This document shows, in pieces, positions 20,067 to 28,383 of a stretch of 64,000 bases of DNA. The stretch comes from CBDCKN01 sp965219035 (lineage in GTDB: Bacteria; Gemmatimonadota; Gemmatimonadetes; Longimicrobiales; Gaopeijiaceae). Every line of letters starts with the position of its first letter. The first letter of the stretch is position 1. Where the stretch lies: NCBI GenBank assembly GCA_965219035.1, contig CBDCMR010000004.1, positions 434,001-498,000 of the forward strand, read 5' to 3'. Under the pieces are notes generated by a model. The model worked only from the letters and a program-made list of their open reading frames with translations. It did not search any database and was not told where the DNA came from. Both the position numbers and the translations under genes were made by a program.

Positions 20067-20279
20067 ATGGTGAAAAAGGGGGCGACGAAGAAGAAGGATT
20101 CGAGCAAAGCGGCGGTTCGTGCATCGATCAGTTTCCCTCCCGACATGTACGAAACCCTCGAAAGCGTTGCCAGAGAGAAGAAGGTTTCGCTGGCCTGGGT
20201 AGTCCGGGAAGCGGCGGGACAATACATCGGCAGCAAGTGGCCATTGTTGTTCAAGCGCAAAACGGGAGGGCGCGCATGA
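20067..20279 (+). CDS. Ribbon-helix-helix (CopG-like) DNA-binding protein
   Basis: 70 residues. A basic N-terminal tail (KKGATKKKDSSK) is followed by the RHH pattern VRASISFPPDMYETLESVAR and KKVSLAWVVREAAGQYI. The start at ATG 20067 has GGGAGC upstream; a GTG three bases on is possible. Such proteins repress plasmid copy number, toxin-antitoxin or mobilization genes. Its position opposite repA suggests copy control, while coupling to the downstream methyltransferase suggests control of the restriction-modification genes; both are inferred. Confidence 0.7.
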   Translation: MVKKGATKKKDSSKAAVRASISFPPDMYETLESVAREKKVSLAWVVREAAGQYIGSKWPLLFKRKTGGRA

Positions 20280-20449
20280 AGAAGACCGCACACACTGAAT
20301 CCGGTCTCGCAGCGCCGGAGCCGACACAGTGCATGGCTCGGCGCGTGCTGACAGGCGCACGCGCGGGTAGGCGGCGACGCCGACTCCGTAGAACGCTGAA
20401 TCTTGCCAGCCTGCATGAAGCCATCGGCTCCCGTGGAGGCCACAAATGA
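20276..20449 (+). CDS. Small basic protein linking RHH and methyltransferase genes
   Basis: 57 residues, strongly basic middle (RAGRRRRRLRR). It overlaps both neighbours by ATGA (20276-20279 and 20446-20449), so the three genes form one translationally coupled unit. No family recognised; it could be a real small protein or only a coupling cistron. Confidence 0.4.
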   Translation: MKKTAHTESGLAAPEPTQCMARRVLTGARAGRRRRRLRRTLNLASLHEAIGSRGGHK

Positions 20450-21426
20450 CAAATGGAAAAGCTCCTCGAAACAGAACTCTATCTTGCAGCGAGCTAGAAA
20501 TTTCCAGGTTATCCCAAAGCCTGACACGTCTGACGAGGCCAGTTGCGGCAGCTGATCTGGAAGGGGCGATTGTAAATCAGGACCTCTTCGAGGCCGCAAC
20601 GTTTCTGCCAAAGAATTTCGCGGATTTATTGATCATCGATCCGCCCTACAACATCTCGAAGAATTTCAACGGGCACGTGTTCAAAGAAAAAGAAAAAGAC
20701 GAATACTGCTCGTGGTTTCAGTCTGTCCTCGACATCCTGACTCCAACGCTGAGGCCCCAAGGCACGGTTTACGTGTGCTCCGATTGGAAGACATCCATGC
20801 TTATTGCGCCCATCTTGGACCAGCGGCTGAGCGTGAGGAATCGAATCACCTGGGAGAGAGACAAAGGCCGTGGTGCGAAGTCGAATTGGAAAAACAACAC
20901 GGAGGATATCTGGTTCTGTACCGCTTCTAAGCACTACTACTTCGACGTTGATGCGGTGAAACTGAAGCGTAAAGTCATCGCTCCCTACCGCGACGCCGAC
21001 GGGAACCCCAAAGACTGGGATGAGGGCGACGACGGTAACTACCGCCTTACGCACCCATCCAACATCTGGAGCGACATCACGATCCCTTTTTGGTCGATGG
21101 CAGAAAATACCGACCACCCCACCCAAAAGCCGGAGAAGCTCATTGCTAAGCTTATCCTCGCCAGCACGGATAAGGGCGCTTATGTATTGGACCCGTTCTT
21201 GGGCAGCGGCACGACCGCCGTCGTCTCCAAGAAATTGGGGCGTCGATTCCTGGGCATTGAGCAGAACAAAGAGTTCTGCTGCTGGGCTCGCAAGCGATTA
21301 GTGGCCGCCGAGTGCGACTCGTCTATCCAAGGGTATGCCGATGGGGTGTTCTGGGAGAGAAACAGCTTCAGCGATCAGAAGGTGAAGAGAGGACGCCCTC
21401 TAGCTCGACTCCGAGAGCAGCTTTAG
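20446..21426 (+). CDS. Type II DNA methyltransferase, beta class (N4C/N6A)
   Basis: 326 residues. Motif IV DPPYN at 65-69 precedes motif I DPFLGSGTT (249-257), the order of beta-class amino-methyltransferases (N6_N4_Mtase). HPTQKPEKLIAKLI (224-237) is the usual motif X-like region. It transfers methyl from S-adenosylmethionine to adenine or cytosine amino groups and would protect host DNA from the endonuclease encoded ten bases downstream. Recognition sequence not deducible. It begins on the ATGA of the small upstream gene. The A+T content is higher than in flanking chromosomal genes, suggesting transfer. Confidence 0.9.
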   Translation: MTNGKAPRNRTLSCSELEISRLSQSLTRLTRPVAAADLEGAIVNQDLFEAATFLPKNFADLLIIDPPYNISKNFNGHVFKEKEKDEYCSWFQSVLDILTPTLRPQGTVYVCSDWKTSMLIAPILDQRLSVRNRITWERDKGRGAKSNWKNNTEDIWFCTASKHYYFDVDAVKLKRKVIAPYRDADGNPKDWDEGDDGNYRLTHPSNIWSDITIPFWSMAENTDHPTQKPEKLIAKLILASTDKGAYVLDPFLGSGTTAVVSKKLGRRFLGIEQNKEFCCWARKRLVAAECDSSIQGYADGVFWERNSFSDQKVKRGRPLARLREQL

Positions 21427-21435
21427 GCTTTTCAA

Positions 21436-22521
21436 ATGAGTAGACTCAAGCAACTCTTGGAAGTGATTGAGTCTCACAGCGGGATCAACGATAAATCTAA
21501 ACTAGCGGCCATTATCTCGACTCGTTTTGGCCTCACGAAAGATAGGTCCATATTCTACTGTGAGGATTTCGCTATAAGGTTCAGCTCTGCGGCAGGAATG
21601 AGCTTCCCAAACACAGTGCTGTCGCTATCAAATCTCAAAAAAGTAGATCATTTGCCGTTTGTGGTTTGCCTCGTGACGCCTTCCAAGAACCACATTTTTC
21701 TGGCGAACACAACCATGCTTCGGAAAATCAGTCACAGCTCACAGCAATTACGAGTGGACAATATCAAAGGCAGCTTCAACGGTTCAGATATTATCCGCGA
21801 GTTTGATGGTATCCAAAACGTCCCTGCCAACATCGAGCGTCTTTTCAATATCCATGCAGAGATAGGGTTCGAGGGAAACCTAGATCGCCTCGTCGAGGAG
21901 ACCAACAACATCTCCCCGACTGGTCACAAGTATGAGGTGACCGCGGTCTCGAAGGCGTCGATTATGAAAGCCCCAGAACGGGCAATCCGCTTTGTGGCAT
22001 CACCTGACGCCGTGACGCTCAAACAAGAACTCGATGAAAAGGTCGAGCGGCACCGCAACGAGATCATCCTTGCCGCGTTGATCGAAAACATCAATGTCCG
22101 CGGGAGAATTATCGAGTACCTGATCGCTGGCGAAGACGAGGTTCTTCGACAGGAGATCATACTGGCTTTACAGTCCAAAGGAGCTGGCAAGGGCATCCCT
22201 GCGTTTAAGACAGAGAACGCACTGGGAAACTATCAACGGGTGTTTGAAGAGTTCTTCACTGAAACGGATGTTAAGACCAAGATAATGATCTTGTCGTCGA
22301 ACCCAAAGGCCTACAACTTGGACAAAATCCTTGAATTCCTGTCTCATGAGAAATCGGTGTTCATGTTCTACTTCATAGGCGTGGACCCGACGCGCATTGT
22401 GAACACCGTGTTGGTGTCGGTGTTCCAATCTGAACTCTTGCGTTCAACGATCCTCTTGAAGCACTGGTCCGGACGAAATTCACGGGGCGTCACGCAATTC
22501 CCTCTCTGCCAACTTAGGTGA
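21436..22521 (+). pseudogene. Restriction endonuclease-like protein, 3' end cut off by IS copy 4
   Basis: Native sequence runs to the IS border at 22500; the last codons (PLCQLR) come from the IS left end. The frame follows the methyltransferase by ten bases. It contains GFEGNLDRLVEETNNISPTG, a helical middle, and FYFIGVDPTRIVNTVLVSVF followed by KHWSGRNSRGVTQ; I recall GRNSRGVTQF-type ends from endonuclease-like proteins beside methyltransferases. No PD-(D/E)xK motif is certain. Loss of the C-terminus probably inactivates it, leaving an orphan methyltransferase. Confidence 0.6.
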
Positions 22522-22572
22522 GACACGGAACGAGTAAAGAATTAGAGTAGGGCGAAGGCAGAGAAACCGAGG

Positions 22573-23025
22573 ATGCTGGGACACCGAGAGAGAATGGAAG
22601 AGAATGGAATCGCCCCACTAACCTGGGAGGGTAAGCGAAGCGCGGCAGCTGCTCCGGACGCGGAGGTGGTAGATAAGCCGACGCGCCGACGGTTTAGTCC
22701 GTCGTACAAGCTGCGGGTCGTCGAAGAAGCGGACCGGTGCACGGAGCCGGGAGAGGTAGGGCGACTCCTGCGACGGGAGGGCTTGTACTCGTCGCACCTG
22801 ACGACATGGCGCAAGGCGGTGCGGAGTGGGTCGCTGAGAGTGCTGTCGAAGAGACGAGGTCGAAAGCCGAGCGAACGGAATCCGCTGGAGGGGAAAGTGC
22901 GCAAGCTGGAGCGCGAGAACACTCGCCTGGAGAAGGAACTCGAGAAGGCGCGCCTGATCATCGACGTCCAGGGAAAAGTTGCAGGGCTGCTGGGATTGAG
23001 CCTCGAGGACGGGACGAACTCGTGA
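22573..23025 (+). CDS. IS3-family OrfA, copy 4
   Basis: 150 residues; HTH domain then leucine zipper. Contains the in-frame slippery heptamer GGGAAAA near its end. The stop TGA overlaps the GTG start of OrfB. Confidence 0.92.
   Translation: MLGHRERMEENGIAPLTWEGKRSAAAAPDAEVVDKPTRRRFSPSYKLRVVEEADRCTEPGEVGRLLRREGLYSSHLTTWRKAVRSGSLRVLSKRRGRKPSERNPLEGKVRKLERENTRLEKELEKARLIIDVQGKVAGLLGLSLEDGTNS
22971..22977 (+). promoter_or_regulatory. Slippery heptamer G_GGA_AAA for -1 frameshifting
   Basis: In the OrfA frame the codons are CAG GGA AAA, so the last G plus the next two codons read G GGA AAA, a canonical X XXY YYZ site. A -1 slip moves ribosomes into the OrfB frame and would give an OrfAB fusion transposase, as known for IS3-family elements. 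Confidence 0.6.
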
Positions 23026-24029
23026 AGGCGGCCGAGGCGCTGGCCACGTACGTAGGGGTAAAGCCCGCGTGCGATGCGCTCAGGGTCGCCCGAGCCACGT
23101 TCTATCGTCGTCGGAGGCCATCGACCGGGCATCAGCAGCCCCGCCCGACCCCAGCCCGGGCCTTGAGCGAGAAGGAACGAGACAAGGTCTTCGACACGCT
23201 GTGTTCGGAGCGATTCGTGGACCGGTCCCCGGCCGAGGTGGTGGCGACCCTGCTCGACGAGGACGTCTACCTGTGCAGCGAACGTACGATGTATCGCGTT
23301 CTGGCCTCCCAAGTGCCAGTTCGAGAGCGCCGAGCGCAGCGGAGTCATCCCGAATACCAGAAACCCGAGTTGATGGCGACGGGCCCGGGCCAGGTCTGGT
23401 CCTGGGATATCACACGGCTGCTGGGGCCGAGGAAGTGGAGCTACTTCTACCTCTACGTCATCATGGACATCTTCAGCCGCTACATCGTGGGATGGATGGT
23501 GGCGGATCGGGAGAGCTCGGCCTTGGCCGGGCGCCTGATCCAGCAGAGTTGCCTGAAGCATGGCGTCCAGCCCCAGGTCCTGACCTTGCACTCGGATCGA
23601 GGAGCTCCGATGACGAGCCAATGCACGGCTCAGCTCCTCGCCGATCTCGGGGTGACCCGCTCGCTGAGCCGACCTCAGGTGTCGGATGACAATCCGTTCT
23701 CCGAGGCCCAGTTCAAGACCTTGAAGTACCATCCCTCGTTTCCTGGACGGTTCGAGGATCAGGGCCAGGCCAAAATGTTCTGTCGCTCGTTCTTCCGCTG
23801 GTACAATGCCGAGCACCGCCATGGCGGCATCTCGATGCTGACCCCCGAACAGGTCCACTTCGGTCACGCCGATCAGATCATCGCCGGCAGGGAGGCCGTG
23901 CTACGCGAGGCCTGGGCCGCTCATCCCGACCGCTTCGTCTCCGGTGAGCCGAAGCCCAAACCGCTCCCGGAGGCCGTCTGGATCAATCCTCCAACCCCCT
24001 CCCTCACGACACAGGAGATTGCTCTCTAA
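23022..24029 (+). CDS. IS3-family transposase OrfB (DDE), copy 4
   Basis: 335 residues from the overlapping GTG. Catalytic triad in SWDITRL, LHSDRG and SEAQF with D-35-E spacing; YVIMDIFSRY intact. One variable site (ADQIIAG against ADQVIAG in copies 1 and 3). Potentially active. Confidence 0.92.
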   Translation: MKAAEALATYVGVKPACDALRVARATFYRRRRPSTGHQQPRPTPARALSEKERDKVFDTLCSERFVDRSPAEVVATLLDEDVYLCSERTMYRVLASQVPVRERRAQRSHPEYQKPELMATGPGQVWSWDITRLLGPRKWSYFYLYVIMDIFSRYIVGWMVADRESSALAGRLIQQSCLKHGVQPQVLTLHSDRGAPMTSQCTAQLLADLGVTRSLSRPQVSDDNPFSEAQFKTLKYHPSFPGRFEDQGQAKMFCRSFFRWYNAEHRHGGISMLTPEQVHFGHADQIIAGREAVLREAWAAHPDRFVSGEPKPKPLPEAVWINPPTPSLTTQEIAL

Positions 24030-24510
24030 TTAATTCCCAAGAGTGTCTCACTGGCGTTGACAGGCTCCGGATGGAAACAGGAAAATGATCACACCATGCC
24101 CGGAGACCCATCTTTCCAAGAGTTACGAAGATGAGAGCGATCGCTGGTGCAATGATCGCCGCGGCGGAGCCAACGGCGGGTGCCACAATCGCCGATACAG
24201 AACCCACAACGTACGCTTGACGGGAATCGAACTCGGCCAGAAAAGCGCCCCGTTCCTTCTCGTAGCGGTCGTCACCACACAGGAACGCTTCCACCTCGGC
24301 CAGGAGCTTTTCGTAGAAAATGGCCTCAGGCTTCTTCCCACCGAACGGGAAGGTGTGGCTCGGACCCGAAGCGGTAAGCCACTGGGTAGCAGCCACCGCA
24401 GGATCCCCGTCTTGGTCCAAGAAGCTCAGTACAATGTCTTGCTGGTACTGCGGCAACGCGGATACCCAAGCCTCGGCATCGTCAGCCAGCAACGGATCGA
24501 GCACGTCCAC
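24004..24510 (-). pseudogene. Membrane partner of a trypsin-like protease, 3' end replaced by IS copy 4
   Basis: Native sequence spans 24510 down to about 24069 (~147 residues); the rest is IS sequence. It starts with GTG two bases after the protease stop, so the genes are coupled. N-terminal part: acidic helical region (DDAEAWVSALPQYQQDIVLS) and FLDQDGDP; middle: a charged ERGAFLAEFDSR; then a long hydrophobic stretch ~100-133 (YVVGSVSAIVAPAVGSAAA onward), one or two membrane spans. No family recognised. Possibly a membrane-acting effector freed by the protease; that is a guess from the gene pair. Confidence 0.55.
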
Positions 24511-24512
24511 GA

Positions 24513-25163
24513 CTACACCATATCCTTGAGGTATTCCGCGGAGACCGCGTTCGTTGTCTGATGAGGTGTGTGAGGATCGACTCCTCCGAGAGATATCCCT
24601 CCTCCCCCACCGGGGGCGTACGACCCGATCAGCACCGCCACAACCTGACCGGTGGTGGGGTCGAAGACTGGCCCACCTGACTGACCCGGTCGCGCTTGAG
24701 TATTCAGGACGATGTGCTTGCTCTTGATGCCTGAGGATTCGATTAGCACTCGAGCACCTACATTCGCGTCCTGTTGAGTCAGAACGAGTCGGCCGTGATC
24801 CGAATGAGGGAAGCCAAAGACCGCTACCGGTGCCCCCACCCCGACCTGGTCCGTCGACCCAATCGTGTAACCGACATCTCCTCTACCATCAATCGACACT
24901 ACGCATAGATCCCGAATTGGATCGACGGCCTCGATCTTCGCGGCCGCCATGTTCACTCGCGTATCCCCGGTATCCTGATAATCAGACAGCGCGCCACTGC
25001 GAGGTAGTACAAGTTGAAGCCCTTCGTCGCTGTTACCAACCACGTGCCTCGCGGTAGCGAAGTGATTTCCTCCTAGGGCAAAGCAGGCCCCGAGGAGATC
25101 GATCCCCTGAGGGTTTGTCCTCCCGAGGGCCAGGACGACCCGGGGCATGGCTTGGAAGTCCAC
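24513..25163 (-). CDS. Trypsin-like serine protease (S1/HtrA fold), cytoplasmic
   Basis: 216 residues without a signal peptide. Catalytic triad: H40 in FATARHVV, D85 in PIRDLCVV, S162 in RPGQSGGPV. A family-typical FGFPHSD loop lies near 116. The GTG start at 25163 follows GAGGAAA. No PDZ or other extra domain is attached. The glycine-rich C-terminal loop (APGGGGGISLGG) is unusual. Followed at two bases by a membrane protein gene. Cytoplasmic trypsin-like proteases paired with small partners occur in bacterial conflict systems, which suggests a defence role here beside a restriction-modification locus. Confidence 0.85.
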   Translation of the reverse strand: MDFQAMPRVVLALGRTNPQGIDLLGACFALGGNHFATARHVVGNSDEGLQLVLPRSGALSDYQDTGDTRVNMAAAKIEAVDPIRDLCVVSIDGRGDVGYTIGSTDQVGVGAPVAVFGFPHSDHGRLVLTQQDANVGARVLIESSGIKSKHIVLNTQARPGQSGGPVFDPTTGQVVAVLIGSYAPGGGGGISLGGVDPHTPHQTTNAVSAEYLKDMV

Positions 25164-25331
25164 GTCAACATTTTCCTCGCGTCAGAATGTCGGAGAACGG
25201 TACGTTCACGACTCTGCCCGGTTACCCGTAGGATCGATCCGCGTTTCCGTCCAACACAACTTGAAAGCACGCCCCCTGCGGGTACCGTGGAGTTGCGAAA
25301 CGACCATGGACCACAGCAAAGGGCGGCTCTC

Positions 25332-25925
25332 ATGAAGCGGAATACGAAGTATGTGGGGCTCGACGTGCATCAGGCAATGACAGTGGCGACGGTTCGGAGC
25401 GCAGGGGGGCGTGTGATCGCGCGTAGCGTGGTCGAGACGAGCGACGAATCGATCCGGGAGTTCTTCAGCGCGATGGCTGGCTCGGTGCACGTGGTGTTCG
25501 AGGAGGGAACACAGGCGCAGTGGCTGTATGACCTACTGAGTCCTCGGGTGGATCGGGTGATCGTGTGTGACCGCAGAGGCGAGAAGCGCTCGGGTAACAA
25601 GGGGGACCAGGTCGATGCCGACGATCTGTCGGAGCAGTTGCGGTGCGGCAGGCTACGAGCGGTCTACCATGGCGCACACGGCCGAGCCGACCTCAAGGAG
25701 CTGACTCGAGCCTATCGTAACCTCGTCGAGGATGGCACTCGCGTGATGCTGCGGCTCAAGGCACTCTTCCGTGCGAGAGCCATCCGAACCAAGGGCGGTG
25801 GTGTCTACCAGCCGAAAGGGCGCACCGCCTGGATCGATCGGGATAGGGGAGGACCGGCGATCCCGGTCCTTCCCCTCCCACACCACCAGGCATGCGGGTC
25901 CGCACCTGGCGGTTCGGTGAGTTGA
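25332..25925 (+). pseudogene. IS110-family transposase, N-terminal DEDD part only
   Basis: Starts MKRNTKYVGLDVHQAMTVAT with the first catalytic Asp, then VVFEEGTQAQWLYDLL (Glu) and KGDQVDADDLSEQLR (Asp-Asp): the RuvC-like DEDD domain of IS110/IS1111 transposases. Sequence is native to about 25840 (KGRTAWIDR); then the antiparallel end of a group II intron takes over. The C-terminal Tnp_20 domain with its catalytic serine is absent from the window. The ~170 bp before the ATG may include the element's left end and guide-RNA region, unverified. Confidence 0.85.
25846..25912 (-). ncRNA. Group II intron domains V and VI
   Basis: Domain V: stem CCGCCAGGTGCGG - loop ACCC - GCATGCCTGGTGG (25883-25912, minus strand). 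Domain VI: GGGGAAGGACCGG paired to CCGGTCCTCCCC (25846-25875). These lie just after the reverse transcriptase stop, as in intact introns, and mark the 3' intron boundary. Confidence 0.75.
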
Positions 25926-25927
25926 GG

Positions 25928-27319
25928 TCAGTACGGCGTGAGCCGGGGCACACCCAGCTCGTCGAAGTACGCCCCTGGCAAGGCCGTGTGCAGGGCGTGG
26001 TGCGCGGCCACGTGCCACCAGCTTCGCGCGAACCGAGCAGCTCGCCAGGCGAGGTTCTCGCTCACACCGTGAGCCCTCAACTCCCGGTACGCTGTCCTTC
26101 CCCGTTTCCACTGGCGTAATTGCAACGTACGCAGCCGGCGGTGGATCCATTGGTCCAGGTCTCGGAAAACCCCCGGTGTATCCGCTAAGCCGAAGTATGC
26201 CTTCCACCCCAGCACGTAGCGCCGTAGCTCTTCCGCCACCTGTTGCAGGCTCCGCCCGCCACTCCGGCTTGTAATCTGCCGGACTCGCTCCTTGAACTTC
26301 GTCAGGGCCTTCTTGCTGACCCGGCGCTTCACGACCTTCCCTGCCGCTACCCAGAAGCTGTAGCCCAGGAACTGTCGATCCCACACTCGCGCCACCGCGC
26401 TCTTTTCCTCGTTGACCTGAAGCCGAAGTTTCCCGTACAAGTGCCTCAGCGCCTGCATCACACGTTGTCCTGCCCGCCTCGACCGCACGTATACATTGCA
26501 GTCATCGGCGTACCGGACAAACGCGTGTCCGCGTAGCTCCAACTCCTTGTCCACTTCGTCCAGGAGCACGTTCGCCAGCAACGGCGACAACGGTCCGCCC
26601 TGAGGCGTCCCCATGTGCCGCTCCATCACCACCCCGTTCGCCATGACTCCGGCTTCCAGGTAGCGACGGAGGATCCGCAGCATCGCCTTATCCTCGATCC
26701 GCTTTGCCAGCCGCCCCATCAGCACGTCGTGGTTCACCCGGTCGAAAAACTTCTCCAGGTCCACATCCACCACCCATCGTCTCCCTTCCTGGATGTATTG
26801 CTGCGCTTCGCGCACCGCATCGTGTGCTCGGCGCCCAGGCCGGAAGCCGTGGCTGTGCCGACTGAACGTCGGGTCGAACCTCGGTTGCAGCACCTGCAGG
26901 ATGGCTTGTTGGATGAACCGGTCCAGCACGGTCGGAATCCCCAACTCCCGGACCCCTCCCCCACTCTTCGGTATCTCCTGCCTTCGTACCGGCTTCGGTT
27001 GGTAGGTCCCCGCCAGCAACCGCTGTCGGATCTCCCCCCAGTGCCTGCGCAAGTACTCTGGCAGCTCCTCCACGCTCATCCCGTCGATGCCCGGACTGCC
27101 CTTATTCTGCCGCACGCGTTTCAACGCTCCTACGAGGTTGGCACGCCCGACCACCTCCTCCATCAGGAGATGCTCGCTTCCTGAGCGCTCGTCTCCATGG
27201 GCCACCGTTCCGGCTTCGCCACTCCCCTCTACCTTCGGGGCTTCACCCCTATCCTCCAGCGGGAGCTCCAGTTGCCTGGACTCCTGGCGCATGGCCTTCT
27301 CGAGATCCACGGTCGTCAC
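25928..27319 (-). CDS. ltrA: Group II intron reverse transcriptase/maturase
   Basis: 463 residues from the GTG at 27319, which follows GGAGAGGAGA; the frame is open further upstream to 27373. Reverse transcriptase blocks: KGSPGIDGMS, R-Q-E-I-P-K-S-G-G-G-V-R-E-L-G-I-P-T-V, SHGFRPGRRAHDA, GTPQGGPLSPLLANVLLDE and catalytic FVRYADD. The maturase X domain and a C-terminal part (YVLGWKAYFGLADTPGVF, GIC-type) follow; no HNH endonuclease is seen. It assists splicing and reverse-transcribes the intron at its target. Enzyme intact although its RNA is truncated, so it could act on other copies in trans. Confidence 0.93.
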   Translation of the reverse strand: MTTVDLEKAMRQESRQLELPLEDRGEAPKVEGSGEAGTVAHGDERSGSEHLLMEEVVGRANLVGALKRVRQNKGSPGIDGMSVEELPEYLRRHWGEIRQRLLAGTYQPKPVRRQEIPKSGGGVRELGIPTVLDRFIQQAILQVLQPRFDPTFSRHSHGFRPGRRAHDAVREAQQYIQEGRRWVVDVDLEKFFDRVNHDVLMGRLAKRIEDKAMLRILRRYLEAGVMANGVVMERHMGTPQGGPLSPLLANVLLDEVDKELELRGHAFVRYADDCNVYVRSRRAGQRVMQALRHLYGKLRLQVNEEKSAVARVWDRQFLGYSFWVAAGKVVKRRVSKKALTKFKERVRQITSRSGGRSLQQVAEELRRYVLGWKAYFGLADTPGVFRDLDQWIHRRLRTLQLRQWKRGRTAYRELRAHGVSENLAWRAARFARSWWHVAAHHALHTALPGAYFDELGVPRLTPY

Positions 27320-27492
27320 ACTCTCCTCTCCGTTCGGCCCTTCGTCCGACAAAGCTGGGTCCAAGCGCATCATGCACTTCGTCGGCTACCCACGATCACG
27401 ATCCGCGCCGGCCATCGCCTGCGCATCTGGTTCACGTCCGATGTCCTGGTCCCCAGGCTCCGGACACGGCACTGAAACGAAAGGAGACTCTC

Positions 27493-28194
27493 ATGCAGAT
27501 CCGAACCCTTACCACCGTCCTCCTGGTCTCGGTCCTGATGCTCGCGAGCGCAAGTCCGGCCAACGCCCTCTTCGACATCGGCGGCGTGATCCAGCGTGCC
27601 CAGATGATCGTGAACCAGGCGACCCAGATCGCGAACCAGATCCGCCAGATGCGGACGATGACCCGCCAACTCACCGAGCTCGAGGAGCAGCTCGACTACA
27701 TGAAGGACGTCGCCCGGGGCGAGGTGGACGCGCTGGTCGAACCGTTCGCCGAGCTGGCGGCCGGATCCATAGGCCTCGTCGGCGACGGCCTCGACTGGGG
27801 CTCCGAGTTCACCGGAGCAGCCGGAGAGCTGGTCGACGCGGTGCGGAGCATGGGGAGCGGCGACTCGTTCACCGATGTCTGGCGGAGCGCCCAAGGGGTG
27901 GCCGACCAGGTGAGCGAGGCGGACATCCTGGAGCTGTTCCGCAACCGCCCGGCCGAGGCGTCGTCCCGCGCGGTGGAGGACTACCGCCAGGCCCGTGAGG
28001 CCGCCGACCGGCAGCGCGTGCTCGACTACGCGATGATGGACGCCGCGGCCTCGCTCGCCTCGACCGTCGAGAGCGCCCAGGACTCGTTCGACGAGCTGAC
28101 CGCGAATGGCAACCTGTCAAGAGAGCACGTAAGTCATTGTGTCCATTGGCTCATTGGTTCGCAGGCCTCTGAGATGCCCCCAGAGTTGCCCTAA
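27493..28194 (+). pseudogene. trbJ: TrbJ/VirB5-like conjugation protein, 3' truncated
   Basis: ATG at 27493 with AAAGGAG eight bases upstream. Signal peptide ~1-26 (VSVLMLASASPANALFDIGG), then a long coiled coil (QMIVNQATQIANQIRQMRTM, LTELEEQLDYMKDVARG), characteristic of TrbJ/VirB5, the minor pilus-tip or periplasmic protein of type IV secretion. Homologous character ends near 28111 (FDELTANGNLS); the frame then runs ~28 codons into unrelated DNA holding a 25-base repeat. No other trb gene adjoins it. Confidence 0.75.
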
Positions 28195-28197
28195 ACG
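28173..28197 (-). repeat. 25-base repeat, inverted copy of 15226-15250
   Basis: Minus strand reads CGTTT, A, then GGGCAACTCTGGGGGCATC. It sits at the broken end of trbJ. See the entry at 15226. Confidence 0.7.
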
Positions 28198-28383
28198 TGC
28201 AGTTGCCTCCAACAACCCCCGTCAGCAGGGCTCGTTGCCCTTCAGCGTCCTGAGCGCGCGCGGCGGAGCCGTCCGCCGACGCTGGCGACGGCAGATCGGA
28301 TTCTCGCGTTTATGTCCGACTACGACGGAACCCAAGGACCGGAAGATACCGGGATTCACCATTGAGAGAAGGAGGACAGAGCG

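Larger units (their letters stand above)
22501..24068 (+). mobile_element. IS3-family element, copy 4 (complete, 1568 bp)
   Basis: Same length and ends as copies 1 and 3, opposite orientation. Flanks are AATTC (left) and GGATG (right), so there is no target duplication. Both neighbouring genes are truncated exactly at its ends. This points to an IS-mediated deletion or recombination between copies, not a simple insertion. Confidence 0.93.
25843..27420 (-). mobile_element. Group II intron, 5'-truncated, inserted in the IS110 gene
   Basis: Its 3' end is at about 25843 (minus strand ...CCCCTAT), preceded by domains V and VI and the reverse transcriptase gene. Upstream of the enzyme there is only ~100 bp of intron-like sequence before trbJ signals begin near 27480, far too little for domains I-IV (normally ~500 bases), and no GTGCG-type 5' end is seen. 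The right border is approximate. The intron RNA cannot splice in this form. Confidence 0.7.

Noticed and set aside
22542..23867. 441-codon frame antisense to the IS3-family genes (also at copies 1-3)
   Set aside because: Conserved only because the IS is; the sense strand has complete OrfA and OrfB with catalytic residues.
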